Made by a program: the position numbers and the translations under genes
Notes under the pieces: model-generated
Seen by the model: only the letters and a program-made list of their open reading frames with translations
Database searches by the model: none
What the model was told of the DNA's origin: nothing
NCBI RefSeq assembly: GCF_006715785.1
Contig: NZ_VFNX01000001.1
Location: 2,928,501-2,992,500, forward strand
Source: Streptomyces puniciscabiei
Lineage (GTDB): Bacteria; Actinomycetota; Actinomycetes; Streptomycetales; Streptomycetaceae
DNA length: 64,000 bases
Direction: 5' to 3'
Part shown: piece by piece, positions 40,310-49,220 of the stretch
How positions within the stretch are numbered: position 1 is the stretch's first letter
Layout of the letters: each line of letters starts with the position of its first letter

Positions 40310-40818
40310 CCACCCATGCGTCCAGCACCGCCGCATCCACGACCACATCCGCCGGCACCACGTCGACCACCACCGCATCCGCCCCCGCGCCCGTCGCCGA
40401 CGCACGCGCCCTCGGGCTGGCCCACTACGCCGCCCGCGGCGTCCTGGAGCACGTCCTGGCCCGGCACGGGATCACGTTCCAGCAGCAGATCGCCCTGCGG
40501 GCCGCCGTCACCGCGGACGCCCCGCGGACGCCGGACGAACTCGTCGCCCAGGTCCGGGCCTCCCTCAAGGCCGATCCGGCCGGCATCCGCGCCACTCTCG
40601 ACGAGCTGCTGGCCCAGCAGCTGCTCGTCGCGGACGGCGCGCACCTTCGCCCCACGGACGCGGGGCGCGAGCTGCTCGCCGCCGTCGGGGCGGAGACCGC
40701 CCCCGTCACCGCCCGCGTCTGGGGCGGCATACCCACCGAGGACCTGGCCGCCGCCGGCCGTGTCCTCGCCCTGGTCACCGAGCGCGCCAACGCGGAGCTC
40801 GCCGCGCTGACCGCCTGA
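40306..40818 (+). CDS. Winged-helix (MarR-like) protein with Thr/Ala-rich N-terminus
   Basis: 170 aa. The first 30 residues are low-complexity Thr/Ser/Ala. The rest fits a winged-helix fold: GVLEHVLARHGITFQQQIAL, RTPDELVAQVRASLKADPAG, ATLDELLAQQLLVADG, LRPTDAGRELLAAV. No long dimerisation helices are obvious. It is translationally coupled to the MarR gene and could be its partner or a target. The transcript ends at a strong terminator 39 bp downstream. Confidence 0.7.
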   Translation: MTTHASSTAASTTTSAGTTSTTTASAPAPVADARALGLAHYAARGVLEHVLARHGITFQQQIALRAAVTADAPRTPDELVAQVRASLKADPAGIRATLDELLAQQLLVADGAHLRPTDAGRELLAAVGAETAPVTARVWGGIPTEDLAAAGRVLALVTERANAELAALTA

Positions 40819-40856
40819 CCGGAAGCCGCCGTCGGCCCCGCCGGAGTCACGCGCGC

Positions 40857-40890
40857 AAAGGCCCCGGACCGGTCGCGATCCGGGGCCTTT
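40857..40890 (+). terminator. Intrinsic terminator after the MarR pair
   Basis: AAAGGCCCCGGA (40857-40868) pairs perfectly with TCCGGGGCCTTT (40879-40890), with a 10-base loop. The T-ended 3' arm is classical. Confidence 0.85.
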
Positions 40891-40954
40891 GGCATCCACT
40901 TCACACATGAAGACGACCGACGTCGACACGCAATTCGGTGAGCCGGCCGACCGG

Positions 40955-41188
40955 CTACCCGCAATCGGTGACCTGCGCGCCTGGATTGCCCTCGCCGTTC
41001 AGCAAGTTGCCGAGGATACCGTTCCCGATGCCCACGTTACCCAGGATGTCGATGCAGTCGCCGCCGCGGTGCATCACCGCGCGCTGGGCGGTGGTTGCAC
41101 TGGCTGCGGTGGTGGCGGTGCCGGTGGCTATGAAGCTCACGCTAGCGATGACCGCGGCCGCCGCGGCGGCCTTGGAGAGCTGGCGCAT
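40955..41188 (-). CDS. Small secreted cysteine-containing protein
   Basis: 77 aa with a strong AAGGAGG RBS. Signal peptide: MRQLSKAAAAAAVIASVSFI followed by ATGTATTAASA. The mature peptide of about 45 residues has two cysteines (GGDCIDILG and VTDCG) and Gly/Asn/Ile-rich turns (GNVGIGNGILGNLLNG). It recalls chaplin/rodlin-sized surface peptides but lacks the chaplin consensus. A disulfide-closed extracellular peptide is likely; function is unknown. Confidence 0.7.
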   Translation of the reverse strand: MRQLSKAAAAAAVIASVSFIATGTATTAASATTAQRAVMHRGGDCIDILGNVGIGNGILGNLLNGEGNPGAQVTDCG

Positions 41189-41304
41189 GTGTCCTCCTTG
41201 GGTCGACTGGAGCGCACTGTCCAAAGATCCTTTTGCGCTCATTTCGGAGGCTAATCCGATATGCACCACGGCGCTCATCGGTGGCGCCATCCGGGCTCAC
41301 GCGC

Positions 41305-42129
41305 TCACCCGCCCAGACCGGGCCGCTCCCGGCTCGGTGCGGCGTCCTTCCACACCGTGTGGAAAGCCAGCCGCAAGCAGGCGGCCAGAGCCGGGTGTTC
41401 GATGAAGAGGGTGGTGGTGGAGTCGGTGCCGGCCACCGGGTCCGGCATGTCGCACAGGACGAGTGAGGCGTCGGCGATGACCAGTTTCAGGGGCAGTTCG
41501 GGGGCGAAGCGGGCCTCCTCGCCCGCTGCGGCGAAGCGCCGTACGTGGTCCATGGTCCCGGGATCGTCCAGGGAGTCGTCGAGGTAGATCGCCCGGACCG
41601 TGCCGCCCGCCTCGCGGAGGCGGTGGACCACCGCCAGTCCCTCCGTGTTCTCGGTGGGGGCGACGAACGGCGGTTTGCAGAAGGTGAGAAGTTCGTGCCG
41701 CGCCTGCCGCTGGATGTCGGCGAAGCGTTCGGCGATCGCCTTCGGGTCGCGCAGGATCTCGATGTAGTCCAGGGGGTCGGTGTGGTCCCGCCCCTGGGAC
41801 CAGAGGGGTTGGAGGACGCCGGCGAGGTTCTGCGAGACCCGCTCCAGGCGGTCGACGGTCTCCCGTTGCGTCGTCATCAGGCGCGCGAGGGCCAACTCGG
41901 GCGTGACGGCGGAGTAGGTGGCCACCCGCCCGGGGTGGGTGGTGGCCAGTTGCCGTCGTACGAGCGCGTCCAGGACGTCGTACACGCGCTGGCGCGGCAC
42001 GTCGGCCTCCCGGGCCACCTCGGCGGCCGTGTAAGAACCACGCCTGATGAGGGTCAGGTAGACCCGTGCCTCGTACCGGGCCAGGCCCAGCGACATCAGG
42101 TCGTTGATGGTTCCGTCTTCAAGCTCCAT
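41305..42129 (-). CDS. TrmB-family transcriptional regulator
   Basis: 274 aa. N-terminal winged helix LMSLGLARYEARVYLTLIRR and AAEVAREADVPRQRVYDVLD is the TrmB DNA-binding domain, then a helical linker (MTTQRETVDRLERVSQNLAG) and a PLD-like sensor domain (YIEILRDPKAIAERFADIQR, RHELLTFCKPPF). TrmB proteins respond to sugars in archaea; in Streptomyces the ligand is usually unknown. The ATG at 42129 is chosen over an upstream in-frame start because upstream sequence lacks coding character. It is divergent from the peptidase at 42391. Confidence 0.85.
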   Translation of the reverse strand: MELEDGTINDLMSLGLARYEARVYLTLIRRGSYTAAEVAREADVPRQRVYDVLDALVRRQLATTHPGRVATYSAVTPELALARLMTTQRETVDRLERVSQNLAGVLQPLWSQGRDHTDPLDYIEILRDPKAIAERFADIQRQARHELLTFCKPPFVAPTENTEGLAVVHRLREAGGTVRAIYLDDSLDDPGTMDHVRRFAAAGEEARFAPELPLKLVIADASLVLCDMPDPVAGTDSTTTLFIEHPALAACLRLAFHTVWKDAAPSRERPGLGG

Positions 42130-42390
42130 GGCTGCACAACGTACCGGTCGACGCCGAGGGGTTGGGGGCGACTTTTTTACCAACTGGCTCTGTTCTCTTC
42201 GGCAAATTGTTCATAGCCTCTTCATAGCCACCACTGACCGGGGTGGCAGCATCAGCAGGATGCCCGACTCGACTCCGACCGGCCACCCCCAACGGAAAGC
42301 GGTTGTCATGTACGCAACATGCCGCATGGCGCGCACACCGCTTCCGGCCGCCGGTACGGAGCCACCCATCCCCCCACGGAGGGCAGTTCG

Positions 42391-43662
42391 TTGCAGTCTC
42401 ATCGCAGAAGGACCCTGATACGCCGCGGCGCGCCCGCGATCCTGTCTGCAGCAGCGCTGATCACCGGCGGACTCGCCGTCGCCTCGCAGTCGGCGGCCTT
42501 CGCCACCACACCCACCGCGGCGCACACGACGGCCGACGCGTCGGCCGCGGCCTCCGCGGTGCACACCCGGCCGCTGTGTTCCGAGCCGATCAAGCCCGGC
42601 TACATGGCCTGCCAGGCGGTCGTCCGCACCGACCTCACACCGCAGAAGTCCCTCGGCCGCCACGACACCCCCAAGGGCTTCGGGCCCGCCGACCTGCAGG
42701 CCGCCTACAACCTCCCCAAGGACGGCGGCAAGGGCGCCACCGTCGCGATCGTCGACGCCAACGACGACCCGAACGCCGAGAAGGACCTGGCGGCCTACCG
42801 GTCCCAGTACGGCCTGCCGGAGTGCAGCACGAGCAACGGCTGCTTCAAGAAGATCGATCAGGACGGCGGCACCAACTACCCGGCGCCCGACTCCGGTTGG
42901 GCCGGTGAGATCTCGCTCGACGTCGACATGGTCAGCGCGGCCTGCCCCCAGTGCCACATCCTGCTCGTCGAGGCCAAGTCCGCCAGCATGGACGACCTCG
43001 GCGCGGCCGTGAACCAGGCCGTCAAGCAGGGCGCCAAGTACGTCTCCAACAGCTACGGCGGCGGCGAGGAGGCCGCCGACACCCAGGCGGACGACAAGTA
43101 CTTCAAGCACCCCGGCGTCGCCATCACCGTCAGCTCCGGCGACAGCGGTTACGGCACCGAGTACCCGGCCGCCTCGCAGTACGTGACGGCCGTCGGCGGC
43201 ACCTCGCTCAAGAAGGACAGCAGCACCCGCGGCTGGTCCGAGTCCGTGTGGGGCACCTCCGCCGGCGGTGAGGGAGCGGGCTCGGGCTGCTCGCAGTTCG
43301 ACGCCAAGCCGTCCTGGCAGAAGGACACCGGCTGCGGCAAGCGCGCCGTCGCCGATGTCGCGGCCGTCGCCGACCCGGCCACCGGGCTCGCCGTCTACGA
43401 CACCTACCAGGCCAACGGCTGGAACGTGTACGGCGGCACCAGCGCCTCCGCGCCGTTCGTCGCCGGCGTCTACGCCCTCGCGGGCACCCCGGGCTCCGGC
43501 GACGTCCCGGCGTCCTACCCCTACGCCCACCCGGACAAGCTGAACGACGTCACCGACGGCTCCAACGGGTCCTGCAGCGACTACCTGTGCAAGGCGGGCA
43601 AGGGCTACGACGGTCCCACGGGCCTCGGCACCCCGAACGGCGTCGCCGCCTTCACCAAGTAA
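42391..43662 (+). CDS. Secreted S53 (sedolisin) serine-carboxyl peptidase
   Basis: 423 aa from TTG 42391, with GGAGGG 7 bases upstream; this start gives a clean signal peptide (RRRTLIRRGAPAILSAAALI). Catalytic residues of the sedolisin family are visible: Glu173 and Asp177 in GEISLDVDM and Ser351 in GGTSASAP. The typical large prodomain is missing; only a short linker precedes the catalytic part, as in other Streptomyces members. Four cysteines flank the core. It acts outside the cell, probably as an endopeptidase. Confidence 0.88.
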   Translation: MQSHRRRTLIRRGAPAILSAAALITGGLAVASQSAAFATTPTAAHTTADASAAASAVHTRPLCSEPIKPGYMACQAVVRTDLTPQKSLGRHDTPKGFGPADLQAAYNLPKDGGKGATVAIVDANDDPNAEKDLAAYRSQYGLPECSTSNGCFKKIDQDGGTNYPAPDSGWAGEISLDVDMVSAACPQCHILLVEAKSASMDDLGAAVNQAVKQGAKYVSNSYGGGEEAADTQADDKYFKHPGVAITVSSGDSGYGTEYPAASQYVTAVGGTSLKKDSSTRGWSESVWGTSAGGEGAGSGCSQFDAKPSWQKDTGCGKRAVADVAAVADPATGLAVYDTYQANGWNVYGGTSASAPFVAGVYALAGTPGSGDVPASYPYAHPDKLNDVTDGSNGSCSDYLCKAGKGYDGPTGLGTPNGVAAFTK

Positions 43663-43684
43663 CACGCACCACTGGACAGTTCGC

Positions 43685-43714
43685 ACCGCCCCGCCGGCCT
43701 TCCGGCGGGGCGGT
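43685..43714 (+). terminator. Intrinsic terminator after the sedolisin gene
   Basis: A perfect 13-bp stem ACCGCCCCGCCGG (43685-43697) with a CCTT loop and complementary arm to 43714. Confidence 0.85.
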
Positions 43715-43719
43715 GTGCT

Positions 43720-44441
43720 GTCAACAGCACTTGTGCGGGCGGCACTTGGTATGGGCCGCGGGTGGCCCCGGCCTGGGCGCCGCCGTGGTGGCCGTCCGTC
43801 TGCCCAGTCTGCTGCCGGCGTGCTTGGCGGGGGCCCGGGTGGGCGAGGGCGAGGGGACTCCGGGCTCGTCGCTGCCGTGGCCCAGGGACGCCGGGTGCGA
43901 GGAACGGGAGGTCGGGCAGGCCGGCCAGGGCGTCGCGCAGGTAAACGGTCCAGATCGCGGTCGGGATGTCGCCGCCGAACACCTTCCGCAGGCCGCCGAC
44001 ACCGACCAGGGACTGCAGCCGCGGATGCGCCGGGTCCTCCTTGAACAGGACGACCGAGGTGGCGAGTTGGCGGGCGCAGCCGATGAATCAGGCCGAGCGG
44101 TGGTCGTCGGTGGTGCCGGCCTTGCCCGCCGCCGTACGGCCGAGGGCCCGGGCCCTGGTGCCGGTGCCCCGGGCGACGACGCCCCGCAGGACGTCGGTCA
44201 CGTTGTCGGCGACCGCCGGCACGGCCCGTACGGGGGCGGGGGCCGTGAATCCGGGGAGGGCCGCACCGTCGTGGGTCACCCTGGTCACCGAGTACGGCTC
44301 GGCCCGCATCCCGGAGGCGGCGAACGTCGCGCAGGCGCCCGCCATGCGGATCGCGCTCGGGGTGGAGGTGCCGATGGAGAAACCGGCGCTGGGCGCGGCG
44401 AGGCTCTCCGGGCGAAGGCCGCCGCCCCCGGGAAACGTCAC
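43720..44441 (-). pseudogene. Penicillin-binding protein C-terminal remnant with nonsense codon
   Basis: One reading frame carries SAGFSIGTSTPSAIRMAG, CATFAASGMRAEPYSVTRV, RTAAGKAGTTDDHRSA, then TGA at 44088-44090, then FIGCARQLATSVVLFKEDPA and VFGGDIPTAIWTVYLRDAL. That is the end of a class A PBP transpeptidase. The stop replaces the Trp of the usual SAWF phrase, and the catalytic KTG triad reads KAG. The glycosyltransferase half and the SxxK region are absent. It is dead by three independent criteria. Left end approximate. Confidence 0.75.
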
Positions 44442-44540
44442 CCGGGGCGGGACCGTCGGTCACCCGCGGCCCCCTGAAGGGCCCCTGGTACGTTGTGACA
44501 CTTCTGCTGGGGGCAGACGCTGATCACCACGGGGGCGTCG

Positions 44541-45245
44541 ATGCGAGTCGATGCGACAGGTGCACGGCTGACGGCACACGAACTGGCTATGAACCGGCTG
44601 AACGAGGACATCTTGGGCCAGGTACGGCAACCCCGGCGCGTGCAGGCGTACGACGCGGAACTGGGCGTGGCGGTCGCGCGGGCCCAGGAGGGCGACGAGG
44701 CCGCCTTCGCGGTCGCCTACCGGTTCGTGCAGCCGGGCCTGCTCGCCTATCTGCACGGCATCGTCGGCGACGACGCCGAGGACGTGGCCGCCGACGCCTG
44801 GCTGGAGATAGCCCGCGACCTCGGACGCTTCAAGGGCGACGGCGCAGGTTTCCGCGGCTGGACGGCGACCATCGCCCGGTACCGGGCGCTGGACCATCTG
44901 CGCCGCCGGCGGGTGCGGCCCCGGGCGGGCGGGACCGAGCAGGACGTACTGGACCTGCCCGGTCCGCACAGCACCCATGAGCAGGCGCTGGAGTCCCTCT
45001 CCACCGAGCGGGCCCTGGAACTGGTCCGGGGGCTGCCCCGGGACCAGGCCGAGGCCGTGCTCCTGCGGGTCGTGGTGGGCCTGGACGGCCCCGCCGCCGC
45101 GCGCGTCCTCGGCAAGCGCCCCGGAGCGGTGCGCACAGCGGCCCACCGGGGGCTGAAACGCCTCGCGCGCCAGCTCGGCATCGACGGGCCGGCGGAGAAG
45201 GGTGTGACGGATGGGGCTTCCCGCACGCTGGGGGAGTCGACATGA
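44541..45245 (+). CDS. ECF-type RNA polymerase sigma factor
   Basis: 234 aa. Region 2 is readable as EDVAADAWLEIARDLGRFKG, then RGWTATIARYRALDHLRRRR; region 4 as ERALELVRGLPRDQAEAVLL and RVLGKRPGAVRTAAHRGLKR. A start at ATG 44589 is also possible. The stop is followed 64 bp later by a one-pass membrane protein with the layout of an anti-sigma factor. Target promoters are unknown. Confidence 0.85.
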   Translation: MRVDATGARLTAHELAMNRLNEDILGQVRQPRRVQAYDAELGVAVARAQEGDEAAFAVAYRFVQPGLLAYLHGIVGDDAEDVAADAWLEIARDLGRFKGDGAGFRGWTATIARYRALDHLRRRRVRPRAGGTEQDVLDLPGPHSTHEQALESLSTERALELVRGLPRDQAEAVLLRVVVGLDGPAAARVLGKRPGAVRTAAHRGLKRLARQLGIDGPAEKGVTDGASRTLGEST

Positions 45246-45309
45246 ACAAACCGGTGCACCGCACGAATCGAAACGGCCGCACGCGAACGGACGGGAACGG
45301 AAGACGGAC

Positions 45310-46221
45310 ATGGGTGAACGGCTGAGCGGCGACGGACGACCGGGCCGTCGACGTGCGCAGCCCGGCGCCGTGTCCGACGCGCCGGACACGGCTGACGCCA
45401 CCACGCTGGAAACGGAGCTGGCCGCCGTCCTGCGCACCGGCGACGCCGACCCGCGGGCCGAGCAGCGGGCCGTGGCCGCTTTCCGGGACGCGCGCGCCGC
45501 GGGCGCGCATCAAGCTCGTACCCGGCGGCGGGACGACTGGCGGCCGGCCGCGGAGCGGAGGGCCCGGCGGCCGCTGAAGATGACGTTCGGCGCGGTGTTC
45601 GCCAGCCTCGCGCTGGGCGGTGTCGCCGTCGCGGCCATCGGTTCCGCCGGCTCGTCGGGCGGTACGGGTGCCGGCCCGCGGACCGGCCACCCCTCGGCGG
45701 TCGCCCCGGCTCGGCCGGGCGGTGCGCCGGCTCCGTCCGACGGCTCCCGGTCGGCGGACCGCCCGCCGTCCACCAAGGACACCGAGGCCCACTGCCGTGC
45801 CTACGAGCAGATCCAGGGCCGGGGCAAGGCACTCGACGCCACCGCCTGGCAGCGGCTCGTCACGGCCGCGGGCGGCAAGGACGAGGTCGCCGCGTACTGC
45901 TCGGAGCAGCTGAAGCGGGCCACCGCCACGGCGAGCAAGACGGCCGGCAAGGGCAACACGGGCAACTCGGGTAACACGGGCAAGTCCGGCGAAGGTGCCG
46001 GGCACACCCGCAGCGGCACGACGGGCAGGACCGGCGGCTCGGGCAACGGCACCACCTCCGGCAGGACCGGCACGTCCGGCGGCACCTCCGCGGGCGGCGG
46101 CGACTCGGGCGGGAACGGCCGGGCGGGCGGCGGCGACTCGGACGGGAACGGCCGGGCGGGCGGCGGCGACTCGGGCGGGAACGGCCGGGCGGGCGGCGGG
46201 AAGAGCGGCGGCAAGCACTAG
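45310..46221 (+). CDS. Membrane protein, probable anti-sigma-like partner, Gly-rich tail
   Basis: 303 aa. Residues 30-70 are acidic/helical (TLETELAAVLRTGDADPRAE), followed by a basic stretch and one membrane helix (MTFGAVFASLALGGVAVAAI). The extracellular part has a cysteine-bracketed helical module (HCRAYEQIQGRGK, VAAYCSEQLK) and a long Gly/Ser/Thr tail. The tail ends in three exact-length 33-bp repeats (46093-46191) coding GGGDSGGNGRA. It has no clear zinc anti-sigma motif, so the role is inferred from position after the sigma gene. Confidence 0.75.
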   Translation: MGERLSGDGRPGRRRAQPGAVSDAPDTADATTLETELAAVLRTGDADPRAEQRAVAAFRDARAAGAHQARTRRRDDWRPAAERRARRPLKMTFGAVFASLALGGVAVAAIGSAGSSGGTGAGPRTGHPSAVAPARPGGAPAPSDGSRSADRPPSTKDTEAHCRAYEQIQGRGKALDATAWQRLVTAAGGKDEVAAYCSEQLKRATATASKTAGKGNTGNSGNTGKSGEGAGHTRSGTTGRTGGSGNGTTSGRTGTSGGTSAGGGDSGGNGRAGGGDSDGNGRAGGGDSGGNGRAGGGKSGGKH

Positions 46222-46411
46222 CCGCGGCACCACCCGCAGGCCGACCGGCCGGGACTCGTCGCCCGGGCAGGCCGGCCGCGTGGCCGTCAGGGCGTGCCGC
46301 TGGTGATCACACAGCCCCTCACGGCCCGCTGCAGCCGCCCCTTGCCCATGCCCGGGCCACCGGTGAGGAGCACCACCGGAAGGTCGGGGCCGTACAGCGG
46401 TGCGGCGGGCG

Positions 46412-47608
46412 TCAGGCCTCTGCCGTGACCGGGGCGCTCGCCAGGGCCGGCCCGGCCACGACGCGGCGGCGCCGGGCCGGCATCCCGAACGTCGGGTGGG
46501 CCGCGTTCCAGGCCGCGCCCTTGCAGACCAGTTCCTTGTAGACGGCGGCGAAGCGTCCCGTCAGGGCCGCCCGGACGGCGCGGTCGTCGGCGGTGACGTA
46601 CTGGATCAGGCCTTCCCCGCGGCCCAGCGAGACGCACTGGTTGAAGTAGCGGATCGGCACCTTCGGGAGCCGGCCGCCGGTCAGCCGGGCCACGATGGCG
46701 TCGGCGGCCTGCCACGCGGTGAAGCCGCCCGAGGCGCACGACATCCGCAGCGGCTTCTTCCCGGGGCCCATCGCCAGGGCCGCGTCGCCGACGGCGTACA
46801 CGTCCGGGTGCGAGACGGAGCGCATGGTGCCGTCGACGACGATCTGGCCCGTGTCGCCGACTTCCAGGGCGGTGGCCCGCGCGATCGGGTGCACGGCGAA
46901 GCCTGCGGTCCACACGGTGACCGCGGCAGGTACGGACGTGCCCTCGGCGGTGGTGACGTGGTCGGCCCCGACGGCGGTGACGGCGGTGTGCTCGTGCACG
47001 GTGATGCCGAGCCCGCCGCACACCTTCCGCAGGTGCCGGCGGCCCTTCGGGGAGAGCCAGTCGCCGAGGCGGGCGCGGGCGACGAGGGCGACGTCGAGGT
47101 CCGGACGGGCCTCGGCGATCTCGGTCGCGGCCTCCACGCCGGTGAGGCCGCCGCCGACCACGACGACGGGCTGTCCGGCGGACAGGGCGGCCAGGCGCTC
47201 GCGCAGCCGGAGCGCTCCGGGGCGGCTCGCGAGCTGCTCGGCGTGCTCGGCGGTGCCGGGCACGCCCTGGTCGTTCCAGCCGCTGCCGAGGGCGTACACG
47301 AGGGTGTCGTACGGCAGCTCCCTCGTGCCGCCCGCGTCGCGGACGGTGACGGACCTGCGGTCCACGTCCACACCGGTGACCCGGCCAAGCCTCAGCTCGA
47401 CGCCGGTGCCCGCGAACATCTCGGCGAGGGGCCGGGGGCGGAGGGACTGGCCGGCCGCGAGCTGGTGCAGCCGGACGCGTTCCACGAAGTCGGGCTCGGC
47501 GTTGACGAGGGTGAGGGCGACGTCCTCGGGGCGCAGCCGCCTGGCGAGGCGTCCGGCGGCGATGGCTCCCGTGTATCCGGCTCCGAGGACGACGATGCGG
47601 TGCTGCAT
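46412..47608 (-). CDS. NADH dehydrogenase type II-like FAD oxidoreductase
   Basis: 398 aa from ATG 47608; an ATG at 47614 directly abuts AAGGAG, so the second is better spaced. FAD motif VVLGAGYTGAIAAGRLARR at the N-terminus; NAD motif VVVVGGGLTGVEAATEIAEA mid-protein; VYAVGDAALA near the C-terminus. No membrane helix is seen, so attachment would be peripheral. It is paired with SigJ, a pairing I know as common in Streptomyces, and probably answers redox or oxidative stress. Confidence 0.87.
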   Translation of the reverse strand: MQHRIVVLGAGYTGAIAAGRLARRLRPEDVALTLVNAEPDFVERVRLHQLAAGQSLRPRPLAEMFAGTGVELRLGRVTGVDVDRRSVTVRDAGGTRELPYDTLVYALGSGWNDQGVPGTAEHAEQLASRPGALRLRERLAALSAGQPVVVVGGGLTGVEAATEIAEARPDLDVALVARARLGDWLSPKGRRHLRKVCGGLGITVHEHTAVTAVGADHVTTAEGTSVPAAVTVWTAGFAVHPIARATALEVGDTGQIVVDGTMRSVSHPDVYAVGDAALAMGPGKKPLRMSCASGGFTAWQAADAIVARLTGGRLPKVPIRYFNQCVSLGRGEGLIQYVTADDRAVRAALTGRFAAVYKELVCKGAAWNAAHPTFGMPARRRRVVAGPALASAPVTAEA

Positions 47609-47684
47609 GCCCATCTCCTTGCTTCTGTCTCCATCGGGTTCGCCCCTTGAACCGGGCGGCTCGCCGATTCCTGACAGGAGTCGG

Positions 47685-47702
47685 ATGTGAAGCAGCTCAC
47701 AT
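47685..47702. promoter_or_regulatory. Inverted repeat ATGTGA-N6-TCACAT
   Basis: A perfect 6-6-6 palindrome in the promoter region of the oxidoreductase gene, 77 bp from its start. Its half-sites equal the CRP/FNR-family consensus. On the minus strand TGTCAGG follows further downstream, resembling the -35 of ECF41-type promoters (TGTCACA). The palindrome is seen; the regulator is unknown. Confidence 0.5.
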
Positions 47703-47737
47703 TCAGGTCGGTGGATGCCGGAGCACGGCTGAGGACG

Positions 47738-48682
47738 TCAGAGGTCGCTGAGCAGGGGTGCGCCGTGGTCGGCGGCCGCCCAGCGCCGCGTCGCGCGTTC
47801 CAGCTTGTCGGGGTTGACCTGGTTGCGGAACGCGGCGATGCCCTCGGCGGTGATCTCCAGGCACATGACGCCGACGACCCGGCCGTCCACGACCGCGACG
47901 AGGGCGGGTTCGCCGTTGGCGGTCGTGGCGTAGACCTCGGACGGGCCGCCGACCAGGCGGCGCTTGGCCTCGCTGGGCCTGAACAGGCCCCGCAGGAACG
48001 TCGCGACCGCGAGGGCGCCCTCGAACGCCTTGGCGCGGGCCGGGACCTTCCCGCCGCCGTCGCCGATGGAGACGGCGTCCTGGGTGAGCAGCCGGACGAG
48101 CGGCTCGGTCTTCCCGCTGGTGGCGGCCGCGAGGAACTCCTCGACGACCCGCCGGGCGGCGGCCTGGTCGACCTCGGTGCGGGCCCTGCCGTCGGCGACG
48201 TGCCGCTTGGCCCGGTGGAAGATCTGCTGGCTGGCGGCCTCGGTCAGGTCGAGGATCTCGGCGATCTCCCGGTGCGGGTAGCCGAAGGCCTCCCGCAGCA
48301 CGTACACCGCCCGCTCATTGGGAGAGAGCCGCTCCAGCAGGGCGAGGACCGCGTACGACACCGATTCGCGCTGCTCCGCCGTGTCGGCCGGCCCGAGCAT
48401 CGGGTCCCCGGCGAGCAGCGGCTCGGGCAGCCACTGGCCCACATAGGTCTCCCGCCGCGCGCGGGCCGAGGCGAGCTGGTTCAGACACAGGTTGGTGAGC
48501 ACCTTCGTCAGCCATGCCTCGGGCACCTCGATGCGCCCGACGTCGGCCCCCTGCCAGCGCAGGAACGTCTCCTGCACGGCGTCCTCGGCCTCACTCGCGG
48601 AGCCCAGCAGACGATAGGCGATCGCCTCCAGCCGGGGCCTGCACGCCTCGAACCGGTCCACGTCGTCCACGGTCAACGCCAT
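47738..48682 (-). CDS. sigJ: SigJ-type RNA polymerase sigma factor with SnoaL-like C-terminus (ECF41)
   Basis: 314 aa. Sigma region 2 (LLGSASEAEDAVQETFLRWQ) and region 4 (LSPNERAVYVLREAFGYPHR, TEAASQQIFHRAKRHV) are followed by a C-terminal SnoaL-type domain (VVEEFLAAATSGKTEPLVRL to the end) including the NPDKL motif that regulates activity in ECF41 members. Start 48682 avoids overlap with the HxlR gene (a start at 48715 would overlap). It lies next to its presumed target, the oxidoreductase at 46412. Confidence 0.88.
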   Translation of the reverse strand: MALTVDDVDRFEACRPRLEAIAYRLLGSASEAEDAVQETFLRWQGADVGRIEVPEAWLTKVLTNLCLNQLASARARRETYVGQWLPEPLLAGDPMLGPADTAEQRESVSYAVLALLERLSPNERAVYVLREAFGYPHREIAEILDLTEAASQQIFHRAKRHVADGRARTEVDQAAARRVVEEFLAAATSGKTEPLVRLLTQDAVSIGDGGGKVPARAKAFEGALAVATFLRGLFRPSEAKRRLVGGPSEVYATTANGEPALVAVVDGRVVGVMCLEITAEGIAAFRNQVNPDKLERATRRWAAADHGAPLLSDL

Positions 48683-48692
48683 GCCCGCGATC

Positions 48693-49121
48693 CTAGGACC
48701 TGGGCCGGGATTCATCAGAGGGTGAACAACGAGCCGTGCGCTCGTCGAACTCCTTTCGCGCGGCCTGGATCGCGGCGATGTTCGTCTGCGACCAGTCGGT
48801 GATGTTCTGGATCAACCCGCCCACCTCCCGGCCGAGTCCGGTCAGCCGGTACTCCACGCGCGGGGGCACGGTCGGGTACAGGGTGCGGGTCAGCAGCCCC
48901 TCGCGTTCCAGGGCGCGCAGGGTCTGGGTGAGCACCTTCGGGGTGACGCCGTCGAGGCGGCGGCGCAGCTCGGCGAAGCGCATGGGGCGGCCGTCCTCCA
49001 GCGCCACCAGCACCAGCATGGTCCATTTGCCGGCGATCAGTTCCAGCACGGCACGGGTGGGGCAGTCGCGCAGGAAGACATCCACGCCACCGTGTTTCCT
49101 GAGGTCGAAGCCGGTATCCAT
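48693..49121 (-). CDS. HxlR-family transcriptional regulator
   Basis: 142 aa. The HxlR signature is clear: CPTRAVLELIAGKWTMLVLV, MRFAELRRRLDGVTPKVLTQ, LRALEREGLLTRTLYPTVPP and RVEYRLTGLG. The conserved N-terminal Cys (RDCPTR) is the redox- or aldehyde-sensing residue in the family. It is divergent from the quinone oxidoreductase at 49221, a common pairing in which the regulator controls the enzyme. Confidence 0.88.
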   Translation of the reverse strand: MDTGFDLRKHGGVDVFLRDCPTRAVLELIAGKWTMLVLVALEDGRPMRFAELRRRLDGVTPKVLTQTLRALEREGLLTRTLYPTVPPRVEYRLTGLGREVGGLIQNITDWSQTNIAAIQAARKEFDERTARCSPSDESRPRS

Positions 49122-49220
49122 GAGGAACCTCGATATCAGACAAGTGCGTTCTTCCGCAGGTGATCGCTCGGGCCGAGCATGGAACCCCCGCCAACCGCGC
49201 ATTCCCGACGAGGAGTTCCG

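Noticed and set aside
46287..46411. P-loop-like phrase LLTGGPGMGKGRL on the minus strand
   Set aside because: It is the tail of a frame that otherwise shadows the oxidoreductase; the Ser/Thr after GK is missing and there is no start or upstream domain.
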